Assembly: GCA_037178625.1 (NCBI GenBank)
Contig: CM074127.1
Location: 2,170,001-2,234,000 of the forward strand
Length of the DNA stretch: 64,000 bases
Source: Skeletonema tropicum
Lineage: Eukaryota; Bacillariophyta; Thalassiosirophyceae; Thalassiosirales; Thalassiosiraceae
Direction of reading: 5' to 3'
Part shown: piece by piece, positions 1-11,325 of the stretch
How positions within the stretch are numbered: position 1 is the first letter of the stretch
Layout: every line of letters starts with the position of its first letter
The notes under the pieces: model-generated
The model's database searches: none
The model's input: only the letters and a program-made list of their open reading frames with translations
Told to the model about the DNA's origin: nothing
Position numbers and translations under genes: made by a program

Positions 1-2200
1 TCTGTGCAAAGAAGGAAACGTCACAAATTGTTATGTAGGACAAGGATGAAGTGAGACAGGAAAACAACAAACTTCCATTGACACTGCAAGATTGAACAGA
101 TTCTTACCTAATAAATTCTGGCGACGTTCGGTGAAGCAGCTGGGGAAGAAGTCAGGAAACACACGCTGAATAGCTCCAAAGACGAGCACGTGCCCGATTG
201 GTGACAATGGAATCAGTAGGATGATCACAACTGGTACGAATGTGATTGTGTCTTTGATGGTACGCCTGGAACGAAGGTAAGAAGGAAAGTTAAGGGAATT
301 TGAATGAGCTCAATTAAATCCCAAATATAGCTGTGGAAAGACTATCTCCTCACCTCAGAGTCCGCACTTCTCTTGGCTTCAAGGTGTAACCCTGAAGCGC
401 TCGGCCAATCAGGCTTAAACAAAATACAATGTCATCCCAAAACAATCTAGTCCCCTTAACATAAAAGACAAAGCCCTTCTTCGTCTTCTCGCCAATGTCT
501 TTCAACCAAACTTGAATCGCCTCAGAGTCAAAAGTTAAACCGGTGACATAGTAGTCTATTCCCAGTCTTCTCTTGAAATCTGTTACTTGATCCGCAACTG
601 GTTCAAGCATCATTTGTTAACACGCGAGTGAGTGATGACGATTGGAACAGATAAGACTGGCAGCAACACAAGACAATTTAAGGAAACATCATGACTTACC
701 TACAGCTAGCACGTCTGAATCCAGACTTTCACCAATCTCCATCTGACGATTAAAACTTTCAACTTGCGATTCAAGAAGACCAAACTCAGCAACGTTAAGC
801 CGATCCTGAAGGGGGATGTAACCTTTCGTAGCTGTATTGCCCAATTCAGCATCGAGATAAGTATAGAGTCGCTCCAATTCGTAGTTTAATGTGTGAAAAG
901 TAACTTCTCCTGCTTTGGCATCAAGTTCATCAGAAGATGCACGAATCTTTAAACGCAGAGATGGATTTATCGTGGCAAGATTTACGTTAGCAACCGCCTG
1001 CCCTGCGCTGATGGCTTGATGAGTTATTGTAACAAGAATGTCACAGATACTGTTAGAATAGGAAGGAAAAAATGAAAGGATGAACACAGCGAAGCGGGCA
1101 AACTTACCGGAATTAAGCAATTTCGTGTGCTCGATTTCCAATCTTTCCAGCTCCAGCTTCTCTCGCTCCAGCTGTTCCCTCTTCTTTCGGATGGCGTCAG
1201 TGTCTACAATCTTCGCCGTGACGACCTTATTTTCTTTGTGAAATTCATCTCCTGGTGACATTAAGTCTTCTCCTTCCATTGCTTTGTTTTCCGGGTCTTG
1301 CCCATTGATACGTGACCACACTGCACTGCCAAACTTTTTCAATGCCTCTCGATCCTGCAGAGCGCCATCCCAATCAATTGTACCGTCGTCACGAACATAG
1401 AGACTTGGATCAAACGCTGATTTCGACGTTCCATTGCTGCTACCAGGTTGCTGGCCTATTGTTGAAGAATAGTCTTCTGATAATTGTGAGCGAATATCAT
1501 CAATGGCTCCCATGCCCTCCCCATCTCCACCCCCTTCAATCCCATTCAATTCAGATCCTTCGATGAAACTAATCAACCTTCCTCTTGTAGCAATGAGTCG
1601 TTCCAACAGTGCTTCCCTTTGATCTGTGTTGTACACCACACTTCCCATGCCAATATTTTCAGCAAGTGTATAGCACATGTTTTGAATAGTTGTGTTTCCT
1701 TCACTTCCATGCATCCGCCGTTCAATAACATGACATGTTTGGTTCATCTGTTTTGAAATTTCTTCGCTCGTTACAACGCACATTTCTTCAATGCGAGCAT
1801 CAAGTTTGTTGAGTACATTTTCAAAGTCTACAGCTCGTTTGCGGTTGGATTGGTTCTCCCCGGTAGAAGATGAAGTTGTTCGATCTTCCACAGTCAGACT
1901 AGATGCAAACTCGGCAGCAGTGAGATCTTCAAGTGCTTCGCGAACCCACATGCGATCTTTTAGTTGGCGTAGTTTGGATGCCTGAGACGGAGGTGGTTTG
2001 GTGTTGTCATTACTTGCAAATGATGGAGATATTTCTTCCGACTTCGGCACTGTTGCCATACATGGCAATGCATGGCGGAACGGTAACTGTAGGTTCCTCG
2101 GTGGTCTAGTCAACAGCACCGTGCGGGTCGGATGTGTGGAGAATGCTGCGATGGTTGCTGTCCATGCAGAAACAAATATCAACCGCAGAAACATCGTCAT
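1..2200 (-). CDS. LETM1-like protein, organelle-targeted (3' end beyond window)
   Basis: Exons that keep one frame: 2200-1108, 1014-700, 597-354, 265-108; the intron after 108 may end at bases 3-2, so a fifth exon would begin at base 1 and continue outside. Donors are GTAAG or GTGAG. The protein starts with a signal-like segment (MTMFLRLIFVSAWTATIAAF), which fits a bipartite plastid presequence. A Glu/Arg-rich coiled coil follows, then the hallmark LETM1 stretch in the last two exons: LKPREVRTLRRTIKD, a hydrophobic helix IILLIPLSPIGHVLVF, and FPDFFPSCFTERRQ. LETM1 proteins are inner-membrane proteins tied to cation/proton exchange and organelle volume or ribosome contact; the form with a long N-terminal region resembles the plant LETM1-like group. 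Plastid location is inferred. Intron 1 (1107-1015) is less certain because its acceptor (caag) is weak and the intron reads through in frame. Confidence 0.8.
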
Positions 2201-2745
2201 CGTGATGATGTTATATATTATCTTTCACTAAGAATACTGAGTGTCTCCTCTTCGCAAGATATTACTCGAAAGAGCGCCAGAGCTAAAGAGGGAATGCTAT
2301 CAGTCGTACGGAAAGAGCTGATGTATCATAAGCCTGCAATGAAGTAGTATTGCGCCAGACCCTCTACTTTTATCATCAGTTGCTTGACACTGCAGCTTCC
2401 TTGAGTGATAAGCTGCGCGGTGCGAGAGGTGAGCGAGAGGGAAGATTGCGGTTGAAGTTCTTTTGACACACTGATGCTGTGGCAACGCGCGACAGGTGGC
2501 AGGTGGCTTTGACAGGAGGTTGTGACAGGCATGTCCGACTGTGACAATTCTCATTCCCCCAGCTCTTATCTTCATTTTACACTTTACACCCTTCACCCAG
2601 CACCCAGCACGCTAAATAGCTCCTCCCAGCACGGCTGAAGGCCACGGAAACTTTCATTCTCCTGCCTGGCCAGGGCACGTTGATCCAGCGTGAGAAAGGA
2701 GGAGTTGCCCTCTAATCACAATCCATATCGCTATCGACGCACGCG
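2201..2745. other. divergent intergenic region
   Basis: About 545 bp between the divergent LETM1-like and hypothetical genes, so it must hold both promoters. I see no TATA box I would defend and no RNA gene. Short open frames here have no recognisable content. Confidence 0.5.
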
Positions 2746-4215
2746 ATGGATAGTAGTAACCAGCTTTGGGGTCACGGCGACAACATCACGGCAAGTCAAC
2801 GCCGTCGCATGGCAACAAATTCATCCGGCAACATTGCGCCTGAATCAGATTACTCGGAAGATGAAAATCTTTTTGATAGCATCGAGAGAGAATTGGATGA
2901 GAGGGAAGAAGAGGCGAAGCGTGAACAGCAGCAACAGTGGTGCCTTCAAGAAAAAAATAATGATAGAAATGATAACAACCACAATTCTCAAGCTAATAAC
3001 GCCGCATGGAGCCAATCAGGTCATGATGATGAAGTCGACTTTTTACCGATGAGGGATGATTTGACTACAACGGATGGAAGTAGGATTGGAATGAATTATT
3101 CTCCTGCTGAAAATAAGGGAAAAGACGAAGCATCAAACAATGACAGTTCTCGCAATCAAATTGAAGCGACTGATGGTAATGCTGCAATAATTCACAGAAC
3201 AATATCGAAGCGAAGAAGGGAATACTCAGTCATCAAATCAACTACGCCGCGTTTTAGTTTTCAATCATCAGGGAAGTCTACATCCACGACCATTCGAAAA
3301 TTTCCGGTGGAAAGACACTCAATCTCCTCTCCTCTGCTCTCTCTAAAATCTAACACACAACTGCCCAAGAAATCTGTCAAACGCAAGCATCGTCACTCTT
3401 TTCGCCAGTCGATAGATCGCAATGCATCAAAAAGTAGCACTGCTGCTGTTACTGAAGTCAATAACAATATGAGGGAGTTCGGATTTGCTCCCAAATTTCT
3501 GGCCAATACAAGAGCTAGAGGTTTTGCCAATGAGGACACCATCGGTGACGGTGATGATGACGCACGAACGAAACGAATGTGGAATCGCTTGACATCTTCA
3601 CAAGCAGCTGCCACCAGTCCATACAAACAATCGACTAATAGTCGTCGCAATAAAACTGGTGGTTACCTTATTCAGAACTTGCGTTCTCTTCGTAACAATG
3701 AACAGAGAATGGTAATGAGGTTACGCGCATCCGCGGGTGGATATAGTAGCATGCCAATGGCAAGTAAACGCCGAAGAAGTAGCAGTGGTGGTACTCATCT
3801 TTTAGATCCGAAGCAAGGAGCGGCCTCTGAGCTGGATGTGACAGTCATGGGTGCAGCTGCCCTTCACCAGAATGTCAATGATTCACATGTTGGTGCTGGA
3901 AAGATACGACTTGCTTACATTCATCGCTACACTGGAACAATGAACTACATATTACCTTGCTATTCTTGGATTGTCTTGCCGCAAAATGTAGTGAACGAGC
4001 AATCTATCGGTGTTACGCAACTACGCTGCTACGATGCCATCATTATTCCACCCAACGTTGCGTCCATTAGTGAGGGGGGTGAACCGTTTCCTTTGACAGG
4101 ATTGGAGGAACACGAGGTACCTCTTCCAACTATCATTTCTGCAAATGTTTTTGAACCATGTACTCTTGACATGGCAGTATTGCCAGATGTTTCGTTTGAC
4201 GTGCTATGTAAGTAA
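2746..4215 (+). CDS. low-complexity nuclear-type hypothetical protein, 3' end uncertain
   Basis: A 489-residue open frame. Residues 1 to about 360 are Ser/Asn/Arg-rich with an acidic-charged helix (DSIERELDEREEEAKREQQQQ) and basic clusters such as KRKHRHSFR and SKRRRSSSGG that look like nuclear-localisation signals. The last ~100 residues (from GKIRLAYIHRYTG) are ordered-looking and mildly hydrophobic. I do not recognise the family. The final codons overlap a strong donor (tat|gtaagt), so the gene may splice to a further exon within 4216-4592; I could not find a convincing one. Confidence is for the gene being real, not for its end. Confidence 0.55.
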   Translation: MDSSNQLWGHGDNITASQRRRMATNSSGNIAPESDYSEDENLFDSIERELDEREEEAKREQQQQWCLQEKNNDRNDNNHNSQANNAAWSQSGHDDEVDFLPMRDDLTTTDGSRIGMNYSPAENKGKDEASNNDSSRNQIEATDGNAAIIHRTISKRRREYSVIKSTTPRFSFQSSGKSTSTTIRKFPVERHSISSPLLSLKSNTQLPKKSVKRKHRHSFRQSIDRNASKSSTAAVTEVNNNMREFGFAPKFLANTRARGFANEDTIGDGDDDARTKRMWNRLTSSQAAATSPYKQSTNSRRNKTGGYLIQNLRSLRNNEQRMVMRLRASAGGYSSMPMASKRRRSSSGGTHLLDPKQGAASELDVTVMGAAALHQNVNDSHVGAGKIRLAYIHRYTGTMNYILPCYSWIVLPQNVVNEQSIGVTQLRCYDAIIIPPNVASISEGGEPFPLTGLEEHEVPLPTIISANVFEPCTLDMAVLPDVSFDVLCK

Positions 4216-4592
4216 TAGTTTACATTTTATAAATTCTATATCCGATTCTTTTCTATCGAGCGGTTCACTCTAAAGGAGAGAGGGATAGATAAATGCATCG
4301 TTATCTATTTGTTGGAAAGAAGCCTTTTCTGATAATGCTCAATTATTTGGCATTGAGCTACAGCGACGTACGCGGCTGAGCGACGAGGGGCGCACTGCAA
4401 AATTCAAAAAACTTTCATTCGTTCGCGTTTTTTCTGTCACGTCGAATTCCAAGAAAAAGACTTCAGCAGCTTGCATCCGTGCTAGCTTGCAATGCCACCA
4501 ACTCAACACGTCCTGTATGTTGCTGTGCTCAGCGATAGATGCATAGCAAGCAGGCTCCCCTTCGACAATCTTCCAGCCAGGAATAACGACAA
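4216..4592. other. gap between two + strand genes
   Basis: 377 bp. It may hold the last exon of the upstream hypothetical gene and the promoter of the CFAP210-like gene. A 99-residue minus-strand frame crosses it, but it runs into the start of the next gene and shows no domain. Confidence 0.4.
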
Positions 4593-6040
4593 ATGAACAC
4601 AATCGGAAGAAGCGACCTCGATCGAATTCGCTGTTCATCTTCCACCGATGATGACGACCGAATTTCGGAAATAAGGAAAGAGCATCTCAAACAATTGAGT
4701 GATTCGCGAGTTGCTGGTTGGGAGGATACACTTGCCGCAAAGCGCAAGGCGAGGTTGGAATGGAAGTCTGAAAAGGCAAAAAGGGAAGAGCAGCGTCAAC
4801 AGGCTCTTGACGCCGAGGAAGCAAAACTACAAGAAAAGGCAAGATTAGACCGCTTACAACATGCCGACAGTCTGATAATGGAGCAGACAGAGAAGGTTCG
4901 GAATTTCAGAAGCCAGCAACTGTTGGTGGAAACGCTGAATGAAAGAGACAAGCAAATGTTGCTGAAAGAAGAGGAGCGGAAGAAAGTTGCCGAAGAGGAA
5001 AAACTTTGGCATCGCACAGTAATGAATGACATCCAGAACTCGGAGCAAAAAAGGAAGGTAGATGTAGCAAGAGCGCGACAGAAGTCGCTGGAGTTGGCAA
5101 AAGACTTGTCCTTGCAAAAATTAGAGCGACACCGGCAACTTCAATTGGAAAACCATCGCAGGCAGGAGGAAGAAAAGAATACGATTCGTCAGATCGCCGA
5201 AGACAACAAGGCAGCTGAACAGGCCGAGATCCAGCTAAAACTTCGACGGAGGGAGAAGGCCAAGGCAGAAATGCTTCAGAACGAAATTATCCTGCGGCAG
5301 AGAAGGGATGATCAGCTCAAACAAGACCAGGATGAAACAAAACGATGCGAGGAAGAGCTAACAAGACGAATCAAAATGAGTGTGGCAAGAGCTCAGCTTG
5401 AGGAGGAACATTTCCAGCAGAAGCAAGCCATGAGGAAAGTTCTCTCTGACCGTGCATCTCACGACCTCAAGCAACGAGCAGAGCGTGAGTTTGAGATATT
5501 TGAACGTGATCAACAATTGAATTATCAAAGGGATATGAAGCGAGCCGAAGAAGCTCGAAAGAAACAGGAATTGGCGAGGATTGAGATTGATAAAAGTAGA
5601 AAGCTACAACTCCAGCTCAAGAAGCAGCAACTTGAAGGTATGTACTGTCCTACCTATCGGTTACTCTAGCCATGATCTCTTTCCTCTTTCTAACGCATCT
5701 ATTTTGTATCCTTCACAAAGCTGATCGACAATTGAACAAGTTGTACATGGATGAACGTGAACGAATAACAAGGCAAGAACTCATCGCTGAGCAACAGAAG
5801 GAATTAGCTAAACGACGGGAGAATATAGAATGCCGAAAGATTCAAGAACAGCAAGCAGAAGAGAATGCAAAGAGAAGAAAGGAGAAAGAAGCCGAGCGAC
5901 TGCGGCAGGAACAAGAAGTATTGCAAAAGGTGGAGCATGAAGATGACATCTTTACACAATTTGCATTGAAGGAGATCGAGCGATTCAAAGCGAAGGGCAA
6001 GGGGGGTGCAAACCTGCTAAGTAAGGCAATAAACGCATGA
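4593..6040 (+). CDS. CFAP210/CCDC173-like axonemal coiled-coil protein
   Basis: Two exons, 4593-5637 and 5721-6040 (83-bp GT-AG intron; LE|ADRQ restores frame), giving about 454 residues. Almost the whole protein is charged coiled coil rich in Glu, Lys, Arg and Gln. The N-terminal part, with SRVAGWEDTLAAKRKARLEW followed by QQLLVETLNERDKQ, matches the layout of CFAP210 (CCDC173), a microtubule inner protein of ciliary doublets with a trichoplein-type coiled coil. The C-terminus has the FTQFALKEIERFKAKG segment. In a diatom it would act in the sperm flagellum. Human CFAP210 is somewhat longer. Coiled coils can mislead; another CFAP or trichoplein-family member is the main alternative. Confidence 0.7.
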
Positions 6041-6299
6041 GTTAAAATTTGAATCATCTCAACACACCTAAGACGACTTCTATTGTTATATTCTTTGGTA
6101 GTTTTGCCGTGGTTAACAAATTTAGCAGCACCTCAATAACCTACGTACGAGACATATGCCTGTGAGGCTGTAGGGGAAGGTTGGGAGAGATTAACACCGA
6201 TATGTGGAAGCAAACCTACTCGAACAAGGATCAATTTATATCAATAAAATCAATGACATCAATGAACAATACATATTCGCACAAAAAAGTCGGAGCAGT

Positions 6300-6995
6300 G
6301 CTAACGATCTTGTGTAAGTATCACCGCCGAGTATAATAGACCACTACAAGCGGCTCATGCGCGTATTGATGACGATAGATACGATTTGGTAGAATGGAGT
6401 GCTGCTGGCCAGCCCCTTTTAGTTCGGCTACGAGACTGTAGCATCGCTTGTATCAGAGCAATCCTCCTGCGCAGTGCTGATGAGCTTCGCCGAGTATGAG
6501 GGGCCAATAAAAGCGGCTCATGCGCGTCATGAAGACATGAGATAGGATTTAGTACCAAGGAGTGCTGCTGGCCAGCCCACATTGGACCTCTCAGATCGGC
6601 TATGAGACTGCAGCATCGCTTGAATCAGAGCAATCCTCCTGCGCAGTGCTAACGAGCTTGTATCGTATCACCGACGAGTATAATCGGCCACTAGAATCGT
6701 CTCATGCCCGTATTGACGATGATAGATACGATTTGGTAGAATTGCTGGCCAGCCCACACTCGACCTCTCAGATCAGCTACGATAAAGTAGCATCGCTTGT
6801 ATCAGATCAATCCTCCTGCGCAAGTGCTAATGAGCTTGTATAGTAGTATCAGTATCACCGCCGAGTATAATGGGCCAGAAGCGGCTCATGCGCATCCATG
6901 AAGACATGAGATTGAGATAGGATTTAGTACAATGGTGTGCTGCTGGCTAGCCTACACTGGACCTCTCAGATCGGCTAAAATACTGTGGCATCGCT
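6300..6995 (+). repeat. degenerate ~180-bp repeat, direct copies
   Basis: Three to four diverged copies follow each other. Each contains a core like gagtataat-gg-ccacta-aagcggctcatgc, then a gacgatagatacgatttgg segment, then gctggccagccc and gacctctcagatc-gctac, ending in atcctcctgcgcag. Spacing between cores is about 150-190 bp. Short open frames inside are by-products. The same family recurs inverted at 7690-8040 and again at 9880-11225. Confidence 0.75.
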
Positions 6996-6999
6996 TGAA

Positions 7000-7680
7000 T
7001 CAGAGTATTCCTCCTGCGCAGGACCATACAAAACACTGCCTGCACGACTGCCTTAAAAAACATACCGCAAACCCCAGACGAGATATCATTTTCCACGCCT
7101 TTCGGGCCTTGGTCAGATTACTCCGAATCGCCTGCGTATCAGTATCATCCATCGTCATGAGCCGACCAAGATACTTAAACACCTCCACCCGTTCGAGGTC
7201 CCCTCCATATGCCGTAAAGCCAACTTCAAGAGCCCGCTGGTTTGCAATGGCCGCATTAGTTTGTACTATCCTCTCCCTCCCCGTCCGACAAAACTTTGAC
7301 CTCTCGTGTCTGGCAGCCCACCGTGGGTCAGCATGCATATTGCAGAGATGACACTTCGGGAAGACTCCAGATCCCTCGACGCCCACATGGTCCCGCGGGT
7401 GACGAACACGGAAGTGGCGACGAAGAGTCCACGCAGTGTCAAAACAGCACGCTGGCACAGGGCAGAAAAAACTCCCGCTAGTGTTGGCATACGCAGTATA
7501 TGTCTCCGGCTCTCCATCGTTCAATAATAGTCCCGATTCAACACCCTTGATCAAAACACACCATGTTGCGTCTCCAAATGAAAGTTCAGTGAGGCTGCAG
7601 TTACACTCCTCTGCAGTCCTGAAATGAACTATTTGTGAGACAACGGCACCCAATGGTATCATCGTCGTCAGAATGGGCAT
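7000..7680 (-). pseudogene. non-LTR retrotransposon fragment (C2H2 fingers + RT C-terminal motif)
   Basis: A 226-residue open piece. About residue 72 on there is a zinc-finger pattern (CPVPACCF...HFRVRH), then a second Cys/His cluster (CHLCNMHADPRWAARH...C), and then VEVFKYLGRLMT followed by AIRSNLTKARKAWKMISRL, the F-K-Y-L-G-R motif found after the catalytic palm of LINE reverse transcriptases. The catalytic part (YADD) and endonuclease are absent, so this is a dead internal fragment. It sits between oppositely oriented copies of the ~180-bp repeat. Confidence 0.7.
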
Positions 7681-8040
7681 GAGGTGCTTCTAGGTGCCCA
7701 TTATAGTCGGCGGTGATACTACACAAGCTCATTTGCACTGCTCAGACGACTAGCGTCCGTAGAAGCGATGCTAGAACCTCGTAGCTGATGTGAGAGGTCC
7801 AGTGTACTGCAGCACCCAATGGCACCCGACGGCACCCAATGGTATCGTCGTCGTCAGAATGGGCATGAGACGCTTCTAGGTGCCCATTACAGTCGGCGGT
7901 GATACTACACAAGCTCATTTGTACTGCTCAGAAGACTAGCGTCCGTAGAAGCGATGCTACAACCTCGTAGCTGATGTGAGAGGTCCAGTGTACTGCAGCA
8001 CCCAATGGTATCATCGTCGTCAGAATGGGCACCTAGAAGC
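7681..8040 (-). repeat. inverted copies of the ~180-bp repeat
   Basis: Two copies about 160 bp apart, in reverse orientation to 6300-6995. Each carries gtcagaatgggcatgag, cttctaggtgcccatta, tcggcggtgatactacac, aagctcattt and ctgatgtgagaggtccag. With the direct copies they frame the LINE fragment as an inverted repeat. Confidence 0.7.
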
Positions 8041-8640
8041 GTCTCATGCCCAATCCTCAACCGGCGACTGACAATTGCATCGAAAAGTGGAACCAAAGCG
8101 TACTGGCTACAAGATCGAGAATTTTTGTCAATTAATTCCAATTCTAATGGCGCGCAGGTCAAATGAACTATGCTTACTATTGGGACATACATCATCCACA
8201 TGCACACCGTCGAAATAGCCGCGTTCCTTCAGCGTTATCACAGAATTCAATCAACGCGGCAAGGGTGTGCTACTCCATACCAGAGTTTGAACCTTTCTTT
8301 TTCAATGCTCGGAGTCCCATCCAGCAAGAATTCTGCTTTGCCGAACCTAAAATTGATTCATAGCATTTAATTCGTTTACCACATGTCACTATGTAAAATG
8401 CATTATTTGACCATTGACGTCTCAGATCAGCTATGAAGACCAATAACGTTCTTTATAACACCAAGAAATAAAGCAAACTGACTATGACGGTCTGAGCAGG
8501 TTATTTTTGCCTCAAATATGTCGGCCAGGAGGAAGTCGGAGCTGTTGAAGATCTGCTTGTTGCAAAGATAGGAGTACTTATTTTGATTTTGGATTTTATT
8601 CTGATTGTGTCCCGTAATTTAATGGATATTGTATCCATGA
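8041..8640. other. non-coding stretch with a repeat remnant
   Basis: No gene recognised. A short remnant of the ~180-bp repeat (gtctcagatcagctatgaag) lies near 8418. This is where the missing 5' half of the HIR-like gene would be expected, but no HIR N-terminal sequence is visible. Confidence 0.4.
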
Positions 8641-9511
8641 AGTCATTCTAGAGCAATTCAAAAGGCGGATCAACGAAGGAGCAAGCTAAATGATCCTGCC
8701 GCTGCAATCAGTCGTTGGAAGACAAAGGACAACGTCTTTATTCAAGTGGGCGTGGCGGTTCAATATCGCGTTCTTACTGAATCTGCCTATGATGCGTGGT
8801 ATCGTTTGACTAGCCCTACAAGGTGAGATTGTCGTCGTGGTAAATTCAGATAAACCTGTTGTGAAAGAATTTGTTAACTTTTTATCATTACATTGACTCC
8901 AATCCAAAACTAAACTACTCTTTGCCTCCCACAGTCAAATTCAAGCATACGTGTTTGATGTCATTCGATCCACAATTCACCGCATGGAATTGGATCAAGC
9001 ATTTGAATCAAAGGACGACATTTCTCAAGCTGTTTTTGAGCAGCTACAGAGTGTAATGGAGGACTACGGGTATGCGATTGTCAACACTCTCGTTACAGAT
9101 CTCGCTCCGGACACCAAGGTCGAGGCATCAATGAATGAAATCAATGCCGCTCGTAGGTTGAAGGAGGCAGCTTCTCATCAAGCCGAGGCAGACAAAATTC
9201 GTCAGGTCAAGAATGCAGAGGCAGAGGCTAAAGCTCGCTATCTGAGTGGTATGGGAGTAGCAAGACAGCGTATGGCCATTGTACGTGGATTGCAGTCGTC
9301 AGTTGCCGAATTCGGTCAGGAAGTAGAGACGGCTACTCCAAAGGATGTGATGGACATTTTGCTGTTGTCGCAGTACTTTGATATACTTTCGACAGTTGGT
9401 GCAAATAGCTTGACACTGAAGGATGATTCTGCAACTTTTGCCAAGTTGCAGCGACAGGTGAGACAGAGCTTTTGGAGGGATGGCTCCAGCTGTCAAGAAT
9501 TTCTCTCCTAA
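8641..9511 (+). CDS. HIR-type SPFH/band-7 protein, 5'-truncated, possible pseudogene
   Basis: Two exons: open frame from 8641 to 8822, then 8935-9511 (112-bp GT-AG intron; SPT|SQIQ). The clear match begins at TKDNVFIQVGVAVQYRVL and continues through YDAWYRLTSPTSQIQAYVFDVIRSTI, the DLAPD-KVEASMNEINAARRLKEAA segment, and GMGVARQRMAIVRGLQSSV...TPKDVMDILLLSQYFD. That is the second part of the SPFH domain plus the coiled-coil tail of plant-type hypersensitive-induced-reaction proteins, which assemble on membrane microdomains. The usual first ~70-80 residues (N-acylated start and first SPFH strands) are not found; upstream is repeat-derived sequence with an in-frame stop at 8638-8640. Either upstream exons are too diverged to see, or repeats have cut the gene. 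Confidence 0.75.
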
Positions 9512-9870
9512 ATAGATAAAGATAGAAGCATTGTGTTGTACTGTTTGTGTGTGTTTTGTAGTGATGTCGTAGTATTTAGATCAAATAAAGCAGAGGCAAT
9601 CCTCTACTCCATTTCATAAAAATGATTACACTTAAATACCTCAAAAATGTCAATATGTAAAAAAATCCAATAAATTGGAGAAAACATCAAACCAAGATCA
9701 TTATGATCAACTCCACAAGCTAGATTTCAACCATAAATAAAAATACATAATCTTGATCTTGAATTGAGAATGAGGAGAAACATCGCATCATTACAAAAAC
9801 ATGAAATTGATATAGAGCATGGCATTGTAACCTCCCCTGCCATAACAAAAACAAATAAAACAACCAAAAC
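9512..9870. other. AT-rich 3' flank, nothing recognised
   Basis: About 360 bp of AT-rich sequence with an aataaa-like motif near 9584. It probably holds the 3' untranslated region of the HIR-like gene. No other feature seen. Confidence 0.4.
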
Positions 9871-9879
9871 GAGCAATTG

Positions 9880-11225
9880 ACCACGATAGATACGATGCCC
9901 TACAATGAGGTTCTGCCGGACACCCCAAATTGGACCTCTCCGATCAGCTACAAGGTCGTAGGATAGCTTCTACGCAAGCAATCCTTCTGATCAGCGCTAA
10001 TTAGCTTGTATAGTATCGCCAACGAGTATAATGGGTCACTATAAGTGGCTTATGCCCATATTGACGACGATAGATACGATGCCCTTCAATGAGGTTCTGC
10101 CGGACACCCCAAATTGGACCTCTCAGATCAGCTACGAAGCTGCAACATCCCACGAACGATAAGAATTCTTCTGAGCAGCGCTAATGAGCTTGTATAGTAT
10201 TGCCAACTAGGGTGCACCGTGTGCGAGTAAAAGAGGAGAGATAAAGCAGTACTCTAGAGGCGCATGCACGTGGCTGAGGCCGAACGATGAGCGGCAACCT
10301 CAGGAAGTCACAGGTATCTTGATTTTCAAACGCTGACCCCATGCCTGCGAGAGGCAGGCGATGGGGTCAGCGGCAGATTCTTCTCACTACTCACTAAATA
10401 TTGAGATATGTAATATAATCCTTTTTTCTAGCATTGCCTAGCCGTATCATAGCTTATGCGGGCAGCATTACTACTTATTCGATCAAGCCAAACGAAAGGA
10501 TGCAAAAAGAATCGCTGTAACATTTGTGTGACGATTCGAACTTACTTCAGGGGTAACAAATGTAACAAAGACTAACCCTAACAAAATTCCTTCCCGCAAT
10601 AATTTTCGATCTTCCACTTTAAGGATTTCGCGCAATTTTACCCAGATCATGCGATTCGACAGATAGATTTCGATTTCAGCGCTTCATGGGTCCCTCCCCA
10701 CTCCGCGAATATTGAGATGCCTTTGCAATGCATTTTGGGAATGGTGTGGCATTCTAACGAGTATGATGGGCCACTAGAAGCGGCTTATGCCCATATTGAC
10801 GACGATAGACACGATGCTCTTCAATGAGGTTCTGCCGGACACCCCAAATTGGACCTCTCAGATCAGCTACAAGGTCGTAGTATCCTTCTGAGCAGCGCTA
10901 ATGAGCTTGTATAGTATTGCCAACGAGTATGATGGGTCACTAGAAGCGGCTCATGCCCATATTGACGACGATAGATACGACGATGTTCTTTGATGAGGTT
11001 CTGCCGGACACGCGAGCAATCCTTCTGAGCAGCGCTAATGAGCTTGTATAGTATCGCCAACGAGTATGATGGGCCACTAGGAGTGGCTCATGCCCATATT
11101 GACGACGATAGATACGATGCCATTCATTGAGGTGCTGCTAAAGAGCCCAAATTGGACCTCTCAGATCAGCTACGAGGCTTATGATAGCTTCTACGTGAGC
11201 AATCCTTCTGAGCAGCGTACGTTTA
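9880..11225 (+). repeat. second cluster of the ~180-bp repeat
   Basis: At least five copies of a subfamily: (t/a)gagtat-atgggcc/tcacta, then catattgacgacgatagata, then gaggttctgccggacacccc, aaattggacctctcagatca, gcaatccttctgagcagcgc and taatgagcttgtatagtat. Starts near 9880, 10020, 10750, 10920 and 11060. Copies are closer to each other than to the 6.3-kb cluster, suggesting separate local amplification. A 500-bp unrelated segment (about 10205-10740) interrupts the cluster. Confidence 0.75.
10331..10372. other. perfect long hairpin
   Basis: A 42-base palindrome in which gctgaccccat pairs with atggggtcagc and gcctgc pairs with gcaggc around a 4-5 base loop. It lies in the segment interrupting the repeat cluster. 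It could be a transcription terminator, a small structured RNA or a transposon subterminal hairpin; the sequence alone does not decide. Confidence 0.6.
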
Positions 11226-11325
11226 TAATATTCTACGAACTAGGAGTTTTGGGATGTTATAAAGAAGTGCATAGAGGTGTATCGTACTATTTGTGATGGC
11301 TTATCAATGAGCAGTGCCCCTCTCC

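Noticed and set aside
4339..4638. 99-residue minus-strand frame
   Set aside because: It overlaps the start of the CFAP210-like gene and has no recognisable motif or splice support.
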